A stretch of DNA of 64,000 bases from Bog-473 sp035551835 (GTDB lineage Bacteria; Actinomycetota; Acidimicrobiia; Acidimicrobiales; RAAP-2): NCBI GenBank assembly GCA_035551835.1, contig DASZMN010000099.1, positions 24,744 through 88,743 on the forward strand, in the 5' to 3' direction. Positions within the stretch are counted from its first letter, which is position 1. Every line of letters begins with the position of its first letter. Below the pieces are notes generated by a model that worked only from the letters and a program-made list of their open reading frames with translations, was not told where the DNA came from and did not search any database. Shown in pieces: positions 34,839-44,282 of the stretch. The position numbers were made by a program, and so were the translations under genes.

Positions 34839-37382
34839 TCAGACGGAGGACGACCGGGGCCGGCGCCATCGCCGCGCCAGAAGCCACGGCACCAGGACCA
34901 GGGCAGCCAGCGCCAAGACCCCCACAACGGTGAGGAAGTCGCCCAGGTAGTCCGCGCCCGACCGGCCGTAGGTCAGGCTCACGTCATGACTCGTCGGCAC
35001 GACCACCATGAGATTCGGCGTCACCCGGTAGGGCCCGTCTGCGCCGCTGGCGTGCCAGTTGGGGAAGTAGGACACCTTGACCAGGACCGGCGTGCCCAGC
35101 TTGGACACGTGGAAGCTGACCGAGGTATCGGTCTGGGCGACGTCGCTCACCTTCGTGCTCGCGACCGGCTTGACCGGGGGACGGGTGTCACCGACCGCTG
35201 TGCGCGGCCAGCTGGCGGGACCGTCCTGTGCCAGCTCGACGTTCCAGCGGATCGGATGGTCGTACCAGGCCAGTGACTGGTCGAGCCAGCCCGAGGGTGC
35301 GGGGTCGACACCCGAGAGCACGGCCGGCTCGTTCTGCAATGGGGTCACCAGACCGGAGTCCTTCACGAGATAGATCTCCCACGTCGTGTGGGTCAGGACG
35401 CCGCTGTAGCTGTAGGTCCAGGGGCCGGACTTGGCCACCAGCTGCAGCGATGGATCTGCGGCGGCCTGCTGTTCGACCTCGGGCGTCTCGGCCAGGAAGT
35501 ACTTCACCCCGAGCAGCTGGAGGTGCTGCACCCCCAGCGCCACGTCGACGGGCCCGTAGGGCAGGCCCACTTCGGGCTCGGACGGGCCCTCGGACATCTC
35601 GGCCTGGTTGATGAAGTGATACGGCGTCGTCGCCGAGGACTCGAACAGCAGCCCTTCCATCGAGTCGATGCAGCCGTTCGTCCAGTACGGCAGGAGCATG
35701 AGGGCTTCGGGGGTGCCGAAGCGGTTCTCGCTCTCGCTGTACTCCCACATGGCGCGGCCGCACCCGTAGCGCTTGCCCACCGTCTCCATTGCTTGGATGA
35801 CGCCGCGGTATTCCGTATACGAGCTCTGACCCTCGTACCCCGTGTAGTTGTACGACGACCAGTTCGTCACCTCGTTGGGCCCCAGATGGACGGGACCCCA
35901 TGAGCTCGAGGACACGAAGGGCGGGACGACCACCACGAGCACTGCGAGCAGACCAACCACCGCGCCGCTCACCACCGCCGGCCCCCAGCGCGGCGTCCGT
36001 GGCGGGGGCGGAACGTAGGTCTCGTAGGGCGCCCGCTCCGTCGGGCCCGATCCGGCCCCGACCCCGAATCGCGCCCCACCCTCAACATCGCCGGCGCCCT
36101 CACCCACATCGGAGACACCCGGCGCGGCGACCCAACCCGGATCGCCGAAAGAGGCCTCGTAGCGCTCCCAGCGCTGCAGTCGGGCCCGGCGCCAGGCCCG
36201 CGCCACCAAGATGCAGCCCACCCCGAACGTCCAACCCGCCATCAAATACACGGAGATGAACCACATCGGAAGGAGCCGGACGTTGTAGAGGCTGCCCTGC
36301 GGGTCGAACACCTCGGCCAGGGCGAAGGCGGCGCCCAGTGCCGTCACCGTGAGCCCGAAGCGGCTTCGCAGCGCGATCGCCATGAGGACGCCCACGCCGG
36401 CGATGATGAGGGCCCAGGTGTCGGCCTCGGGGAACAGCTGGTTCAGATACGTCGTCAGATTCGTGTACCCCATCGACGTCGCGTAGGCGCGCTCGAGACC
36501 GAAGGGCACGAGCCAGAACGCGGAGAGCAGCAGGCCGGTGCCGACGGTCGATCCGGCGCGCCACAACGTGCGCGCCCTCGGCACCTGTTCCTGCGCCCGG
36601 TCGCCGCGCCACAAACGCAGCGCGGTGTCGGCGATCCCCCACCGGGCCGGCAACAGCTCGATCACCGTGAGCACCGCCGCGCCCCCCAGCGCGTAGAGCC
36701 CCGGCACGATGTGGGAAAGGATGCACCCGGCCAGCACGACGGCCGCCCAGACTCGGTGCCGGCCCTCGCGCACCGCCGCTGCGAACAGGCCCAGGAACAA
36801 GACGGACAGCGCCAGGCTGAACGAGAAGGCGTACTCGCCCGCCAGCGTCGAGAAGAGGTTGCCGCCGTAGATCGTGAACGTGTAGTCGAAGAGGAACGGG
36901 AGCGTGGCGGCCGCCAACAAGGTCGGGATGGGCGGGCGGAGCCGGAAGAAGCGGCCGCACGCCCACGCCGCGACGGGGAGCATGACCGACCCCGCGATGG
37001 TGCCGAGCTTGAATGCCACGTCGTAGGGGATGACCCACGAGCCGACGGCGACGAAGAAGTCGGGCAGCGTGAAGTAGAAGGTGTAGAGGGGGAAGCCGTC
37101 GTACCAACCGGGATCCCAGCCCGTGATGTGCCCGTGGCTGATCAGCGACCTCAGGTACCAGGGCATCGCGATGTGCGCGCCCGTGTCGCCGCCCGTCGTC
37201 GTCGTGTTGGTGAAGAGCAGGCTCGGGTGGAGCTGCGAAAGCGTCACCACGATCACGGCGGCGATCGTGACGAAGGTGATGGCTCCGGGCACCCACCACC
37301 AGGCCGCCCGACGGCGGGACCGGCGCGGCGGGGGTGGTGGCGGCTCGCGCACCGCCACCGAACGATCCTGCACGCTCACCAT
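34839..37382 (-). CDS. Large multi-pass membrane protein, PTPS-related family
   Basis: An 847-residue integral membrane protein. The basic Pro/Arg-rich start is followed by a helix (AITFVTIAAVIVVTLSQL), then TGGDTGAHIAMPWYLRSL and GWDPGWYDGFPLYTFYFTLPDFF, motifs of the '6-pyruvoyl-tetrahydropterin synthase-related' membrane domain that resemble GT-C-type glycosyltransferases (an Asp near the first periplasmic loop). About ten helices fill the first 450 residues; the C-terminal ~350 form an extracytoplasmic domain, closed by a last helix (VVGVLALAALVLVPWLLA) and a basic tail. I use ATG 37382; a TTG at 37412 is possible. Role in surface glycan assembly is a guess from the fold. Confidence 0.68.
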   Translation of the reverse strand: MVSVQDRSVAVREPPPPPPRRSRRRAAWWWVPGAITFVTIAAVIVVTLSQLHPSLLFTNTTTTGGDTGAHIAMPWYLRSLISHGHITGWDPGWYDGFPLYTFYFTLPDFFVAVGSWVIPYDVAFKLGTIAGSVMLPVAAWACGRFFRLRPPIPTLLAAATLPFLFDYTFTIYGGNLFSTLAGEYAFSFSLALSVLFLGLFAAAVREGRHRVWAAVVLAGCILSHIVPGLYALGGAAVLTVIELLPARWGIADTALRLWRGDRAQEQVPRARTLWRAGSTVGTGLLLSAFWLVPFGLERAYATSMGYTNLTTYLNQLFPEADTWALIIAGVGVLMAIALRSRFGLTVTALGAAFALAEVFDPQGSLYNVRLLPMWFISVYLMAGWTFGVGCILVARAWRRARLQRWERYEASFGDPGWVAAPGVSDVGEGAGDVEGGARFGVGAGSGPTERAPYETYVPPPPRTPRWGPAVVSGAVVGLLAVLVVVVPPFVSSSSWGPVHLGPNEVTNWSSYNYTGYEGQSSYTEYRGVIQAMETVGKRYGCGRAMWEYSESENRFGTPEALMLLPYWTNGCIDSMEGLLFESSATTPYHFINQAEMSEGPSEPEVGLPYGPVDVALGVQHLQLLGVKYFLAETPEVEQQAAADPSLQLVAKSGPWTYSYSGVLTHTTWEIYLVKDSGLVTPLQNEPAVLSGVDPAPSGWLDQSLAWYDHPIRWNVELAQDGPASWPRTAVGDTRPPVKPVASTKVSDVAQTDTSVSFHVSKLGTPVLVKVSYFPNWHASGADGPYRVTPNLMVVVPTSHDVSLTYGRSGADYLGDFLTVVGVLALAALVLVPWLLARRWRRPRSSSV

Positions 37383-37598
37383 GCCGGAATCGGGCCCTTT
37401 AGGTGCACGCAACCGAGCGTGATCCCACGCGGACGGTGAAGTCCGGCGCCCCGGGGTCGTTCGGCCACATTGCGGCTTACGTTATCGGCCGCCCTTCGGA
37501 TTCTGGGATCGGGTCAGGCCACCGCGCCGGGTCGGGACACGTCGTTCCGGCGGCCCTGACCTGGGACGGCCCAAGCGCCCGCTCGGGAGCCGGGTGCT

Positions 37599-37901
37599 TC
37601 AGCTCGCCTCGCCGCGCTGGGTCAGCCGAGGCTCGTACTCATCGGCGTCGAGGCCGCGCAGCAGCGGAGTGAAGACCGGCGGCTGGTCGCCGACCTCGGG
37701 AGCCCACAGGGAGTCGATGGTCACGGCCGCCCGGCGCAGCGAGCGACGTAGGTGCTCGCGCCGCGCTCCGCCGTTCTCCGAGTCGAAGTAGTAGGCCAAC
37801 CCGAAGCCGAAGCCGGAAGCCAAGAGTCGCCCCGTTGTTCGCTGCGCCCGCCGTGCGTGCCTGATAGCTGAACTGATGAGTTCCTGCCCTGTGTCGTGCA
37901 T
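37599..37901 (-). CDS. Small YtxH-like protein
   Basis: A 100-residue protein. After a short polar start, GRLLASGFGFGLAYYFDSENGGARRE resembles the YtxH/gas-vesicle-type motif, one small hydrophobic segment followed by 'sxxGxxRR' and an amphipathic helix with Arg/Leu. ATG preceded by GAAGGGCGGGG. It ends the row of small stress-type genes that runs leftward from about 39.4 kb. Function unknown; the hydrophobic stretch may associate with membrane. Confidence 0.52.
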   Translation of the reverse strand: MHDTGQELISSAIRHARRAQRTTGRLLASGFGFGLAYYFDSENGGARREHLRRSLRRAAVTIDSLWAPEVGDQPPVFTPLLRGLDADEYEPRLTQRGEAS

Positions 37902-38080
37902 GCCCCGCCCTTCTCACAGTGACCTACCCCGACTCGCGACGACGAAACCCCTGTATTGGGCGGTGTTCCTGGCGCTGGCGCTTTCAATCCCGATTTCACC
38001 CAATGTGGGTGGCCCCATCTGGGGTGTCAGTGGCACTCGCGGTCGCTCGGGTCCGTTCTCGATCCCCGAGCGCGACCGAC

Positions 38081-38099
38081 GGCGCCCACTGCGGGCGCC
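38081..38099 (-). terminator. Hairpin between small stress genes
   Basis: GGCGCCC (38081-38087), loop actgc, GGGCGCC (38093-38099), a perfect 7-bp stem in the 250-bp gap between the SHOCT gene and the YtxH-like gene. No T-run follows on the minus strand. It may terminate the upstream transcript. The rest of the gap shows nothing recognisable. Confidence 0.35.
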
Positions 38100-38151
38100 G
38101 CCTCGTCACCGATCCATCGGTCGAGACCGACGATTGGTCGCCCCCCGGGCG

Positions 38152-38442
38152 TCAGGACATCTCGGCGAGGATCTTGGTTTTCTGCGTGGTGAACTCTTCT
38201 TCGGTCAGGATGCCCTGGTCCTTCAAGTTGGCGAGCTCCTTGAGCTTGTTGATGAGGTCATCCGAGCTCGGCGCAGTCGCCTCACTCGGCGCCGGCGCGG
38301 CGCTCTGCTCGGCCTGATCCTGTTGCGCAGCGAGCTTCTGTTGTTGGTGCTGGCCGACCTTGCCAGCAACCACGGAGGCCGTGCCGGCAATCACCGCCGT
38401 CCGACCCACTGTCCGCAACACCGGACGTCGTCGCAAAGGCAT
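38152..38442 (-). CDS. SHOCT-domain small protein
   Basis: A 96-residue protein: basic start, a short hydrophobic segment (AVIAGTASVVAG), a Gln/Ala-rich coiled linker and a C-terminal SHOCT domain (LINKLKELANLKDQGILTEEEFTTQKTKILAE). SHOCT modules are short two-helix units thought to mediate oligomerisation or binding. ATG with AAAGGAG upstream. It is one of three SHOCT proteins in the window, with the others at 39.0 and 51.1 kb, and sits downstream of the DUF6325 gene in the same direction. Confidence 0.75.
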   Translation of the reverse strand: MPLRRRPVLRTVGRTAVIAGTASVVAGKVGQHQQQKLAAQQDQAEQSAAPAPSEATAPSSDDLINKLKELANLKDQGILTEEEFTTQKTKILAEMS

Positions 38443-38517
38443 GGTGTGCTCCTTTCCTCTTCTCTCAGTTCTTCTTGCGATTCTTCTTGCGATCTCTATT
38501 GGGTCCGTACGTGAGAC

Positions 38518-38946
38518 TCAGCCCTTGAGCGCCGCGGCCAGGTCCGCCAGCGCCGACTCGACCAGCTCGGCCGGGATGCGCGCCGTGTCGACGACGACGC
38601 CCCCCGACGCCCGCACCGCCTCGACCAGTGGCGTCGCCCACAGGTCCTCCCACACGATGACCAGCGCCGAGTTGCCCGGCGGGAGCTGATCGGCCACGTG
38701 GTCCAGGTCCTCGTCGTTGATGAGGCCGCCCACCTCGCCGTCGAGGTCGCCGAAGGCCGCCAGCTCGTCGCGCTGGTCGAACTCGAGACTGACGGTGTCG
38801 CCCGTCTCGCTCTTGCCTAGGAACACCAGGTCGAGGACGCGCACCGTGCCGTTCGACACGAGCTTCTCGACCTCGGGGGCGATGCCGCCGCTGAAGCGGT
38901 TGCCCGGAAAGGCGATCACGGTGTAGCTGACCGGTCCTAGCGTCAT
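38518..38946 (-). CDS. DUF6325-family protein
   Basis: A 142-residue soluble protein of the DUF6325 type: starts LGPVSYTVIAFPGNRFSGGIAPEVEKLVSNGTVRVLDLVFLGK, then VIVWEDLWATPLVEAVRASGG and a C-terminal helix. The alternating strand/helix pattern suggests a small alpha/beta fold. ATG with AGGAGG ribosome site. It is sandwiched between two SHOCT genes, an arrangement repeated in many actinobacteria. Biochemical role unknown. Confidence 0.72.
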   Translation of the reverse strand: MTLGPVSYTVIAFPGNRFSGGIAPEVEKLVSNGTVRVLDLVFLGKSETGDTVSLEFDQRDELAAFGDLDGEVGGLINDEDLDHVADQLPPGNSALVIVWEDLWATPLVEAVRASGGVVVDTARIPAELVESALADLAAALKG

Positions 38947-38989
38947 GGGGACCTCCTCATGGGTGTACGCGTCGTCATGGACAGCCCGT

Positions 38990-39391
38990 TCAGCTGGCCA
39001 ACGCCTTTGCCTTCTGTGTTTCGAACTCGGCGTCGGTGATCACGCCTTGCGCCTTGAGGTCGGCCAGCTTGGACAGCTGGTCGGCCGTCGTGTCGCCGGG
39101 CGAGCCCGCGGCCTGCTTGACGTAGGAATCGAACGCCTTCTGCTGCTGCGCCGCTGCGGCCGCCGCCCGCTCGTGCATCGAGCCGCCGCGGAAGATCAGG
39201 TACACGAACACCCCGAGGTACGGCACCACGATGACGAAAATCGTCCAGAGCGCCTTCGACATTCCGCCGATGTCGTGGCTGCGGAAGATGTCCGAGAAGA
39301 CCGTGATGAGCAGCCAGATCCAGATGATGAAGAGGAAGAAGTACAACATCGTCAGGAAGGCGTCGAGAACCGGATAGCTCGAGGCAATCAT
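38990..39391 (-). CDS. PLDc_N-SHOCT membrane protein
   Basis: A 133-residue membrane protein. Two hydrophobic helices (AFLTMLYFFLFIIWIWLLITVF and ALWTIFVIVVPYLGVFVYLIF) form the PLDc_N-like hairpin, followed by RGGSMHERA, an Ala/Gln-rich helix and a C-terminal SHOCT domain (QLSKLADLKAQGVITDAEFETQKAKAL). ATG 39391 has AAGGAG upstream, which discards the longer open frame. It has a near-identical paralogue at 51,131-51,529. First gene of the leftward DUF6325/SHOCT row. Confidence 0.78.
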   Translation of the reverse strand: MIASSYPVLDAFLTMLYFFLFIIWIWLLITVFSDIFRSHDIGGMSKALWTIFVIVVPYLGVFVYLIFRGGSMHERAAAAAAQQQKAFDSYVKQAAGSPGDTTADQLSKLADLKAQGVITDAEFETQKAKALAS

Positions 39392-39542
39392 TCGGGCTCC
39401 TTCAAAGGTGATCGGGCGCCAAGAAGCGGCGCGTTCGTACGGTGCTTCGTAACCATCGCACCGCATGCCGTTGTGCGACAGGGTAAAAAGTCATGATTCG
39501 TGCACGGAGGCCCGGCATGAGGGCGCATGGCTCAGGCCCGCC

Positions 39543-41006
39543 TCAGATTCCCTCTTCGGCGTGGAGCCGGCCGCTCTTGCAGGCGGCGGCGAACGCCTCG
39601 TAGTCCCGCTCGTTCTGGTCGGCGTACGACTCGGCGAAGCGGGCCAGCGCCTTTTCGAACGACGCGTTGTTGCCGAGATACGACGCGATGGCCATCCGGT
39701 CGCCCGAGCGGGCGTGGGCCCGAGCCAAAGTGTGGGCGCACAGTTCCCCGTAGACCTTCATGCCTTCGGGGATTGCGGTGTCGGGGTCGATCGACCCCTT
39801 CCAGTCTTGGAGCTGGCGGACGTAGTAGTCGCGCGGCACGCCGTCGATGCCGCCGGTCCGCTGCCAGCCGAGCATGATGTCGCTGCTCGCCTGCATGAGC
39901 CGCTGGCCGGCGACGACGCGGGCACCGTGGTTGGCGTACGCGCTCTTCTTGGTGAAGCGCTCCAGGACCGACGCCTCGGCCTCCTTGGCTTGGAGGAACA
40001 GCACGTCGTCGTGGCGCGGGCCGTGCATGAGGATGATCCAGCAGCGGGTGCCGACGCTGCCCACGCCGACCACCTTGCGGGCCAGCTGGCTGAATTTGTA
40101 CTGCTCGAGCAGGTGCTTGCGATCGGTCGGCAGGCTCTGGCGGTACTTGCGGATGACCTCGCGGAACACGTCGACGTGTTGCTCCATCTCGTCACCAGGG
40201 AACAGCTCGTCGATGGGCACGATCAGCGGCGGCTCGCTGATGATCCGCCTCTCTCCGTCGACGACGCGCGTCAGCTTGTTGAGAGCACGCATGGAATCCT
40301 TGGTCAGCGCCTTCGAGGTCGTCTTCGACGCCACCGCCGCCATGTGGGTCTCGTCCTTCGAACCCGTCGTGGTGGCGTGCTGCTTGAGCGCATCGATCAG
40401 ACCTTGGATCTCGACGTTGGAATACCAGACCTCCAGGTTCGACAGCCCCGCCATCATCCGCATGACCTCCCGGTAGCGCTGACCGAGCCGGATGATCGCC
40501 TCCAGGCGATTGGCCTTGGAGAATCCCACGTTCCGCGCCGCGACCTCGATGCTGGCGGCCAGCCGCTTGATGTCCCACTCCCATGGTCCGGGCAACGTCT
40601 CGTCGAAGTCGTTGCAATCGAAGACCAGCTGGCGCTCGGGTGACCCGAAGATGCCGAAGTTCGAGAGATGCGCATCCCCGCAGATCTGGGCGTTGAGGCC
40701 CGAGCGCGGCGTGGTGGCGAGATCCGATGCCATGACCAACGCGGCGCCGCGGAAGAACGTAAAGGGCGAGACGAGCATCCGGCCGTAGCGGATCGGAACG
40801 AGCTCGGGGACCCTCGACGGGGCCTGACTCTCGAGCAACGCCACCGGATCGGGTCGGTCGGCGTTCGGCTCGAAGCGCGCGTGGTGGTCGCGCGGCACCT
40901 TGGTCCGTGCTTGCTTCCCCTTGGCCTTGCGCTCTGCCTCGCTGAGGTGTGGGACCAGGCGGGGCAGGGGATTGTCCGCCAGGCGGACCACCTCGTCGAC
41001 AGCCAT
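39543..41006 (-). CDS. DUF2252-domain protein
   Basis: A 487-residue protein of the DUF2252 family, a kinase-like fold group of unknown function. Seen: RYGRMLVSPFTFFRGAALVMASDL, the GDAHLSNFGIF motif (like the HxDxxxxN catalytic loop of aminoglycoside-type kinases), FDCNDFDETLPGPWEWDIKRLAAS (like DFE/DFG), and near the end ELCAHTLARAHARSGD. Asp-containing loops suggest it could bind nucleotide. ATG 41006 with a strong AGGGGAGGTGG upstream replaces the longer frame. It is divergent from the next gene; no partner is obvious. Confidence 0.78.
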   Translation of the reverse strand: MAVDEVVRLADNPLPRLVPHLSEAERKAKGKQARTKVPRDHHARFEPNADRPDPVALLESQAPSRVPELVPIRYGRMLVSPFTFFRGAALVMASDLATTPRSGLNAQICGDAHLSNFGIFGSPERQLVFDCNDFDETLPGPWEWDIKRLAASIEVAARNVGFSKANRLEAIIRLGQRYREVMRMMAGLSNLEVWYSNVEIQGLIDALKQHATTTGSKDETHMAAVASKTTSKALTKDSMRALNKLTRVVDGERRIISEPPLIVPIDELFPGDEMEQHVDVFREVIRKYRQSLPTDRKHLLEQYKFSQLARKVVGVGSVGTRCWIILMHGPRHDDVLFLQAKEAEASVLERFTKKSAYANHGARVVAGQRLMQASSDIMLGWQRTGGIDGVPRDYYVRQLQDWKGSIDPDTAIPEGMKVYGELCAHTLARAHARSGDRMAIASYLGNNASFEKALARFAESYADQNERDYEAFAAACKSGRLHAEEGI

Positions 41007-41200
41007 CGGCGACCACCTCCCCTGGACGCGCCGTGCACTCACCGGTTTGAGTGCAGAGGCTAGGTCGCCCCCGGGCGTTTCGAAAGGGCCTGATTCGATT
41101 CGGTGATGCCCGGCGACGAGCCGACGCCCTTTCCCCGCTCCGAGACGGGGACCACAATGACGGGGGTGGTGCCCCACGGCGGCGACGCGAGGAGCGACCG

Positions 41201-42217
41201 GTGACCCTCGACTACGAAGACCCGAGCGCCCCGAAGGGGGATGCGGAACCGGGTCCGCCCGCCGCCACCGATCCCGGCGGCACGGGGGCGGCCGGCGCCC
41301 GGCGCAGCCGAGGCACCCGACGGGCCCGGCGTGCCCGCATCCGCAAAGGCATGGCGCGGCTGATCGACGCCATCCGGCGCAGCGACGACGAGGCCGTCGA
41401 GCGGGCCGTCCTCCAACTGAGCGCGACCCGCCGCTGGCTCGCCCCGCTGGCGCTGATCGTCGGCGCGTTCTTGATGCTGTTCCAGGGCGTGAAGCTGCTC
41501 GTGACCAACTGGCGCCTGACCCTGGTGCAGATCCTGCCGGCGATGTGGATCTGGGTGGCCATGCTCGACATCAAGGTGCACGTGCTGCACGACAAGTCGT
41601 TCCACGCCCTCTACGGTCCGATCCTGGTCCCGGCGATCGTGGCCGTCACCGCCCTGACCGCCGCCAGCTTCTACCTCAACGGGGTGTTCGCCTTCGCCAT
41701 CTCGGTGCCCGGGAGCCCGGAGATCCGTCCCGCTTTCGCCAAGGCGAACCAACACCTCCGGGCCGTGCTGACCTGGGGCTGCGTGATCGGGCTCGCGTTC
41801 TCGTTCTCCGCGCTGGTCGTCACGCGCTGGGGCAAGTGGCCGTTCGCCATCAGCCAGAGCATCGTCGTCGGGATCATGATGCTCTGCTACCTGGCGGTGC
41901 CGGCCCGCATGGTCGGCATCGACACCAAGACAAGCGCGTCGCGGCGCGACAAGTTGGCCGCCACCGTGGTCGGCGGCGCCGTCGGCGCGGTCGTCTGCTC
42001 GCCGCCGTACACACTCGGTCGCTTCGGCATCTTGATGCTCGGCTGGCACGGCCTGTTCTGGCTCGGGATCGTCCTCATCGTGATCGGCGCCACCCTCCAG
42101 ACCGGCGCCACGACCGCGGTCAAGGCGGTGAAGTTCTCGGCCAAGTTGCTGGGGAATCCCTCCCCTGTCGCCGTCGCCGCCGCGAAGGCCCCCGCTTCGC
42201 CCGCCTCGCCCTCCTGA
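41201..42217 (+). CDS. Multi-pass membrane protein, unknown function
   Basis: A 338-residue membrane protein. A Pro/Arg-rich cytosolic N-terminus (about 75 residues) precedes about six helices, among them WLAPLALIVGAFLMLFQGVKLL, VQILPAMWIWVAML and GPILVPAIVAVTALTAASFYL. Polar features between helices are KVHVLHDKSFHALYG and VPGSPEIRPAFAKANQHLRAVLTW. I do not recognise the family. GTG with GAGGAG upstream. It is followed after 81 bp by the MBL-fold gene. Confidence 0.6.
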   Translation: MTLDYEDPSAPKGDAEPGPPAATDPGGTGAAGARRSRGTRRARRARIRKGMARLIDAIRRSDDEAVERAVLQLSATRRWLAPLALIVGAFLMLFQGVKLLVTNWRLTLVQILPAMWIWVAMLDIKVHVLHDKSFHALYGPILVPAIVAVTALTAASFYLNGVFAFAISVPGSPEIRPAFAKANQHLRAVLTWGCVIGLAFSFSALVVTRWGKWPFAISQSIVVGIMMLCYLAVPARMVGIDTKTSASRRDKLAATVVGGAVGAVVCSPPYTLGRFGILMLGWHGLFWLGIVLIVIGATLQTGATTAVKAVKFSAKLLGNPSPVAVAAAKAPASPASPS

Positions 42218-42298
42218 GTGGGGGCGGCCACGCCTCTACCATCCGTGCCTCGGACACCGGTCGGAGACATCACCCGACGAACCCGAAGAGGAGCTGCC

Positions 42299-43183
42299 AT
42301 GCCCACGACGCTGGAGTGGTTCGGGACGGCGACGTTCCGGGTGCGCGATGCAGGGCTCAACCTGTTCTTCGACGCGTATCTCGACCGGCTCCCGGGCCTC
42401 GATCCGGTCGGGCTGTCGACGAGGGAGGTCGGCGAGGCCGACTTCGTGTTCGTCAGCCACTCGCACTTCGACCACCTCTACGGGGCGGACGTCCTGGCGC
42501 TCGATGCCGGCGCCACAGTCGTCGCGTCCCCCGAGTCGGCGCGCTGTCTGCGCGACGCCGGCGTGCCCGAACGCCAGCTCCTCGTGGTGACCGGTGGCGA
42601 GACGGTCCACTGCGGCCCGACCACGAAGGTGCGCGTGCTGCCGGCTCTGCACGCCTGCCTCTTCGCCCACAGCGAGTGGGACACTTCAATTCCCTGCCTG
42701 GGCGATCTCGACGTGAGCGCCCAGGAGCGGGCCGACACGATCCGCCGGCTGTTCGCCGGTCTGGACGCCGCGCCGGCGCCGGCCGGTCCGGCGTTGGTCG
42801 CCATGAACGAGAAGTGCTCGCGCCACGACGGCGGCCAGCTGGCCTATCTGCTGGTCACCTCGAGTGGCTCCATGTTGATCAGCGGGAGCGCCGGCTACTG
42901 GCGCGGCCTTTTCGACGGGCTGCGGCCCGACGTCGCTCTGCTGTCGATCGGCGGGCGCCCCAACGTCGACGGCGAGCCGTTCCAGGGTTCCACCGTGGAC
43001 TACATGCTCGAGCAGCTCGGCCTGCTGCGCCCGGCGCGCGTCGCCTTCTGCCATCACGATCCGCTCTTTCCCGGGTTGCCGGGCGTGGACATCGAGCCGG
43101 CGGCGGCCGCGTTGCAGGTGCCGGGCGCGTCGACCCGGTACTTCGAGCTGGAGTACGCCACGCCTGTCCCGCTCTTCGGCTGA
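42299..43183 (+). CDS. MBL-fold metallo-hydrolase
   Basis: A 294-residue metallo-beta-lactamase-fold hydrolase of the UlaG/'beta-lactamase superfamily 2' kind. Seen: EWFGTATFRV, the HSHFDHLYGAD motif, later FAHSEWD, and a C-terminal AFCHHDPLFPGLP with the His that completes the metal site. ATG 42299 with AGAGGAGC upstream; the frame is open further up but homology starts here. Substrate unknown; the family includes lactonases, phosphodiesterases and nucleases. Confidence 0.75.
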   Translation: MPTTLEWFGTATFRVRDAGLNLFFDAYLDRLPGLDPVGLSTREVGEADFVFVSHSHFDHLYGADVLALDAGATVVASPESARCLRDAGVPERQLLVVTGGETVHCGPTTKVRVLPALHACLFAHSEWDTSIPCLGDLDVSAQERADTIRRLFAGLDAAPAPAGPALVAMNEKCSRHDGGQLAYLLVTSSGSMLISGSAGYWRGLFDGLRPDVALLSIGGRPNVDGEPFQGSTVDYMLEQLGLLRPARVAFCHHDPLFPGLPGVDIEPAAAALQVPGASTRYFELEYATPVPLFG

Positions 43184-43292
43184 CGGCGCCAACGCCGGGC
43201 AAGCCCGACGACCTCGGCGGCCCGGCGCCAACAACCGATCGGGGACCTTTTGCCCTGGTCGAAGGCGTCGCCGGTCCGTCAAGGTGGAAGCG

Positions 43293-43541
43293 ATGGTGGG
43301 AGCGAAGGTGCACCAGCGCATCCTGCACGCCCTGGCCGACACATTGACCGACGACGCCGACTACGTCTTCACCGGGATCGAGGTCCACAAGGGGTGGGGC
43401 GGCGTGATCAGCGTGACGATCTACGGCGAGACAGAGAGCGGCGTCCCCGGCGCGCCGGGCCGCACCCTCGTCCACGCGGTCGAAGAGGCCATCGGTCCCG
43501 AGCGCCAGCACGTGAAGCTCGAGACGGCGCGCCGGGCCTGA
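43293..43541 (+). CDS. Small conserved protein, unknown
   Basis: An 82-residue soluble protein, MVGAKVHQRILHALADTLT onward, with alternating helix and strand (DADYVFTGIEV, GVISVTIYGE) and a C-terminal helix. Clean ATG at 43293, with an alternative GTG at 43284. Codon use is like its neighbours. I do not recognise the family. It lies 110 bp after the MBL gene and convergent with the DUF302 gene. Confidence 0.5.
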   Translation: MVGAKVHQRILHALADTLTDDADYVFTGIEVHKGWGGVISVTIYGETESGVPGAPGRTLVHAVEEAIGPERQHVKLETARRA

Positions 43542-43580
43542 CCCTCTGCTCGTTGACGGAGGGCCTGTCGTCGGCCGCGG

Positions 43581-43988
43581 CTAATCGGCGACCAACGCGT
43601 CGCTCAGCGCATGGATCCCCTCGAACGCGGCGGCCAGTTCGGGCGCGAGGCCGTAGCGCTCCGCCAACACCGCGGGGTCGGTGTAACTGACCTGCGTGCC
43701 GCCCTCGTCGTCGGCCCAGACCAGGAGCTTGAGCGGCAGGTCCAGCGCCGAGAGCGGCACCGCTGCCATCACCGGCGTCCCGGCCGCAGGGCTACCGAAG
43801 ACGACGAGCGTGGTGGCGCGGAGGTCGAGTCCCACCGCGTGCGCCTCGGCGCGCTGGTCGATGACGTCGAACACCTCGAGGCCCTTCGCCTCGAGAAGCG
43901 CCAGCAGCCGCGTCACGGTGTCCGCGACAGAGCGCCCGCTCAGTTTGGTGATCGCGCCCGCACCGCCCACCCCGGCGGTCGCGGCCAA
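43581..43988 (-). CDS. DUF302-domain protein
   Basis: A 135-residue protein of the DUF302 group. The family core is SVADTVTRLLALLEAKGLEVFDVIDQ followed by RATTLVVFGSPAAGTPVMAAVP and LPLKLLVWADDEGGTQVSYTDP. The fold is a small alpha/beta sandwich seen in many proteobacteria and actinobacteria; function unknown. TTG or GTG start; the domain sits near the N-terminus. It is 20 bp downstream of a small CxxC protein gene in the same direction. Confidence 0.75.
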   Translation of the reverse strand: MAATAGVGGAGAITKLSGRSVADTVTRLLALLEAKGLEVFDVIDQRAEAHAVGLDLRATTLVVFGSPAAGTPVMAAVPLSALDLPLKLLVWADDEGGTQVSYTDPAVLAERYGLAPELAAAFEGIHALSDALVAD

Positions 43989-44008
43989 GTGACGGGCTCC
44001 CGACGGAC

Positions 44009-44197
44009 CTAGGAAGCGACCACCGGCGCCGAGCGCGCGGCGTGGTTGTCACGGAGACGTTCGGCCGTTTCGAGGTCCTGCAGGGGCATCCCGATCCCGA
44101 TCGGCAGGTCCGACTGGGTGTCGTTGCGGCACTGGACGCACTCGACGAAATACGTGCGATCTGGACCCTGGGTGATCTTGGGGTGGTGGGTCTGCAA
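44009..44197 (-). CDS. Small CxxC protein
   Basis: A 62-residue protein. It has one CxxC (C20, C23) in TYFVECVQCRND, then the conserved-looking IGIGMPLQDLETAERLRDNHA. TTG start with CAGGAG upstream. One metal-knuckle-like pair cannot bind zinc alone, so it may dimerise. It is next to the DUF302 gene. I recognise the pattern only as a hypothetical family of actinobacteria. Confidence 0.55.
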   Translation of the reverse strand: MQTHHPKITQGPDRTYFVECVQCRNDTQSDLPIGIGMPLQDLETAERLRDNHAARSAPVVAS

Positions 44198-44282
44198 CTC
44201 CGGCTCCTGGCTTTTTGCCCGCTGTGACGCACCCTAATGAGGCGGGTCTTTGGACGTCGAATTCCGCGGAGAATCTCTAGGG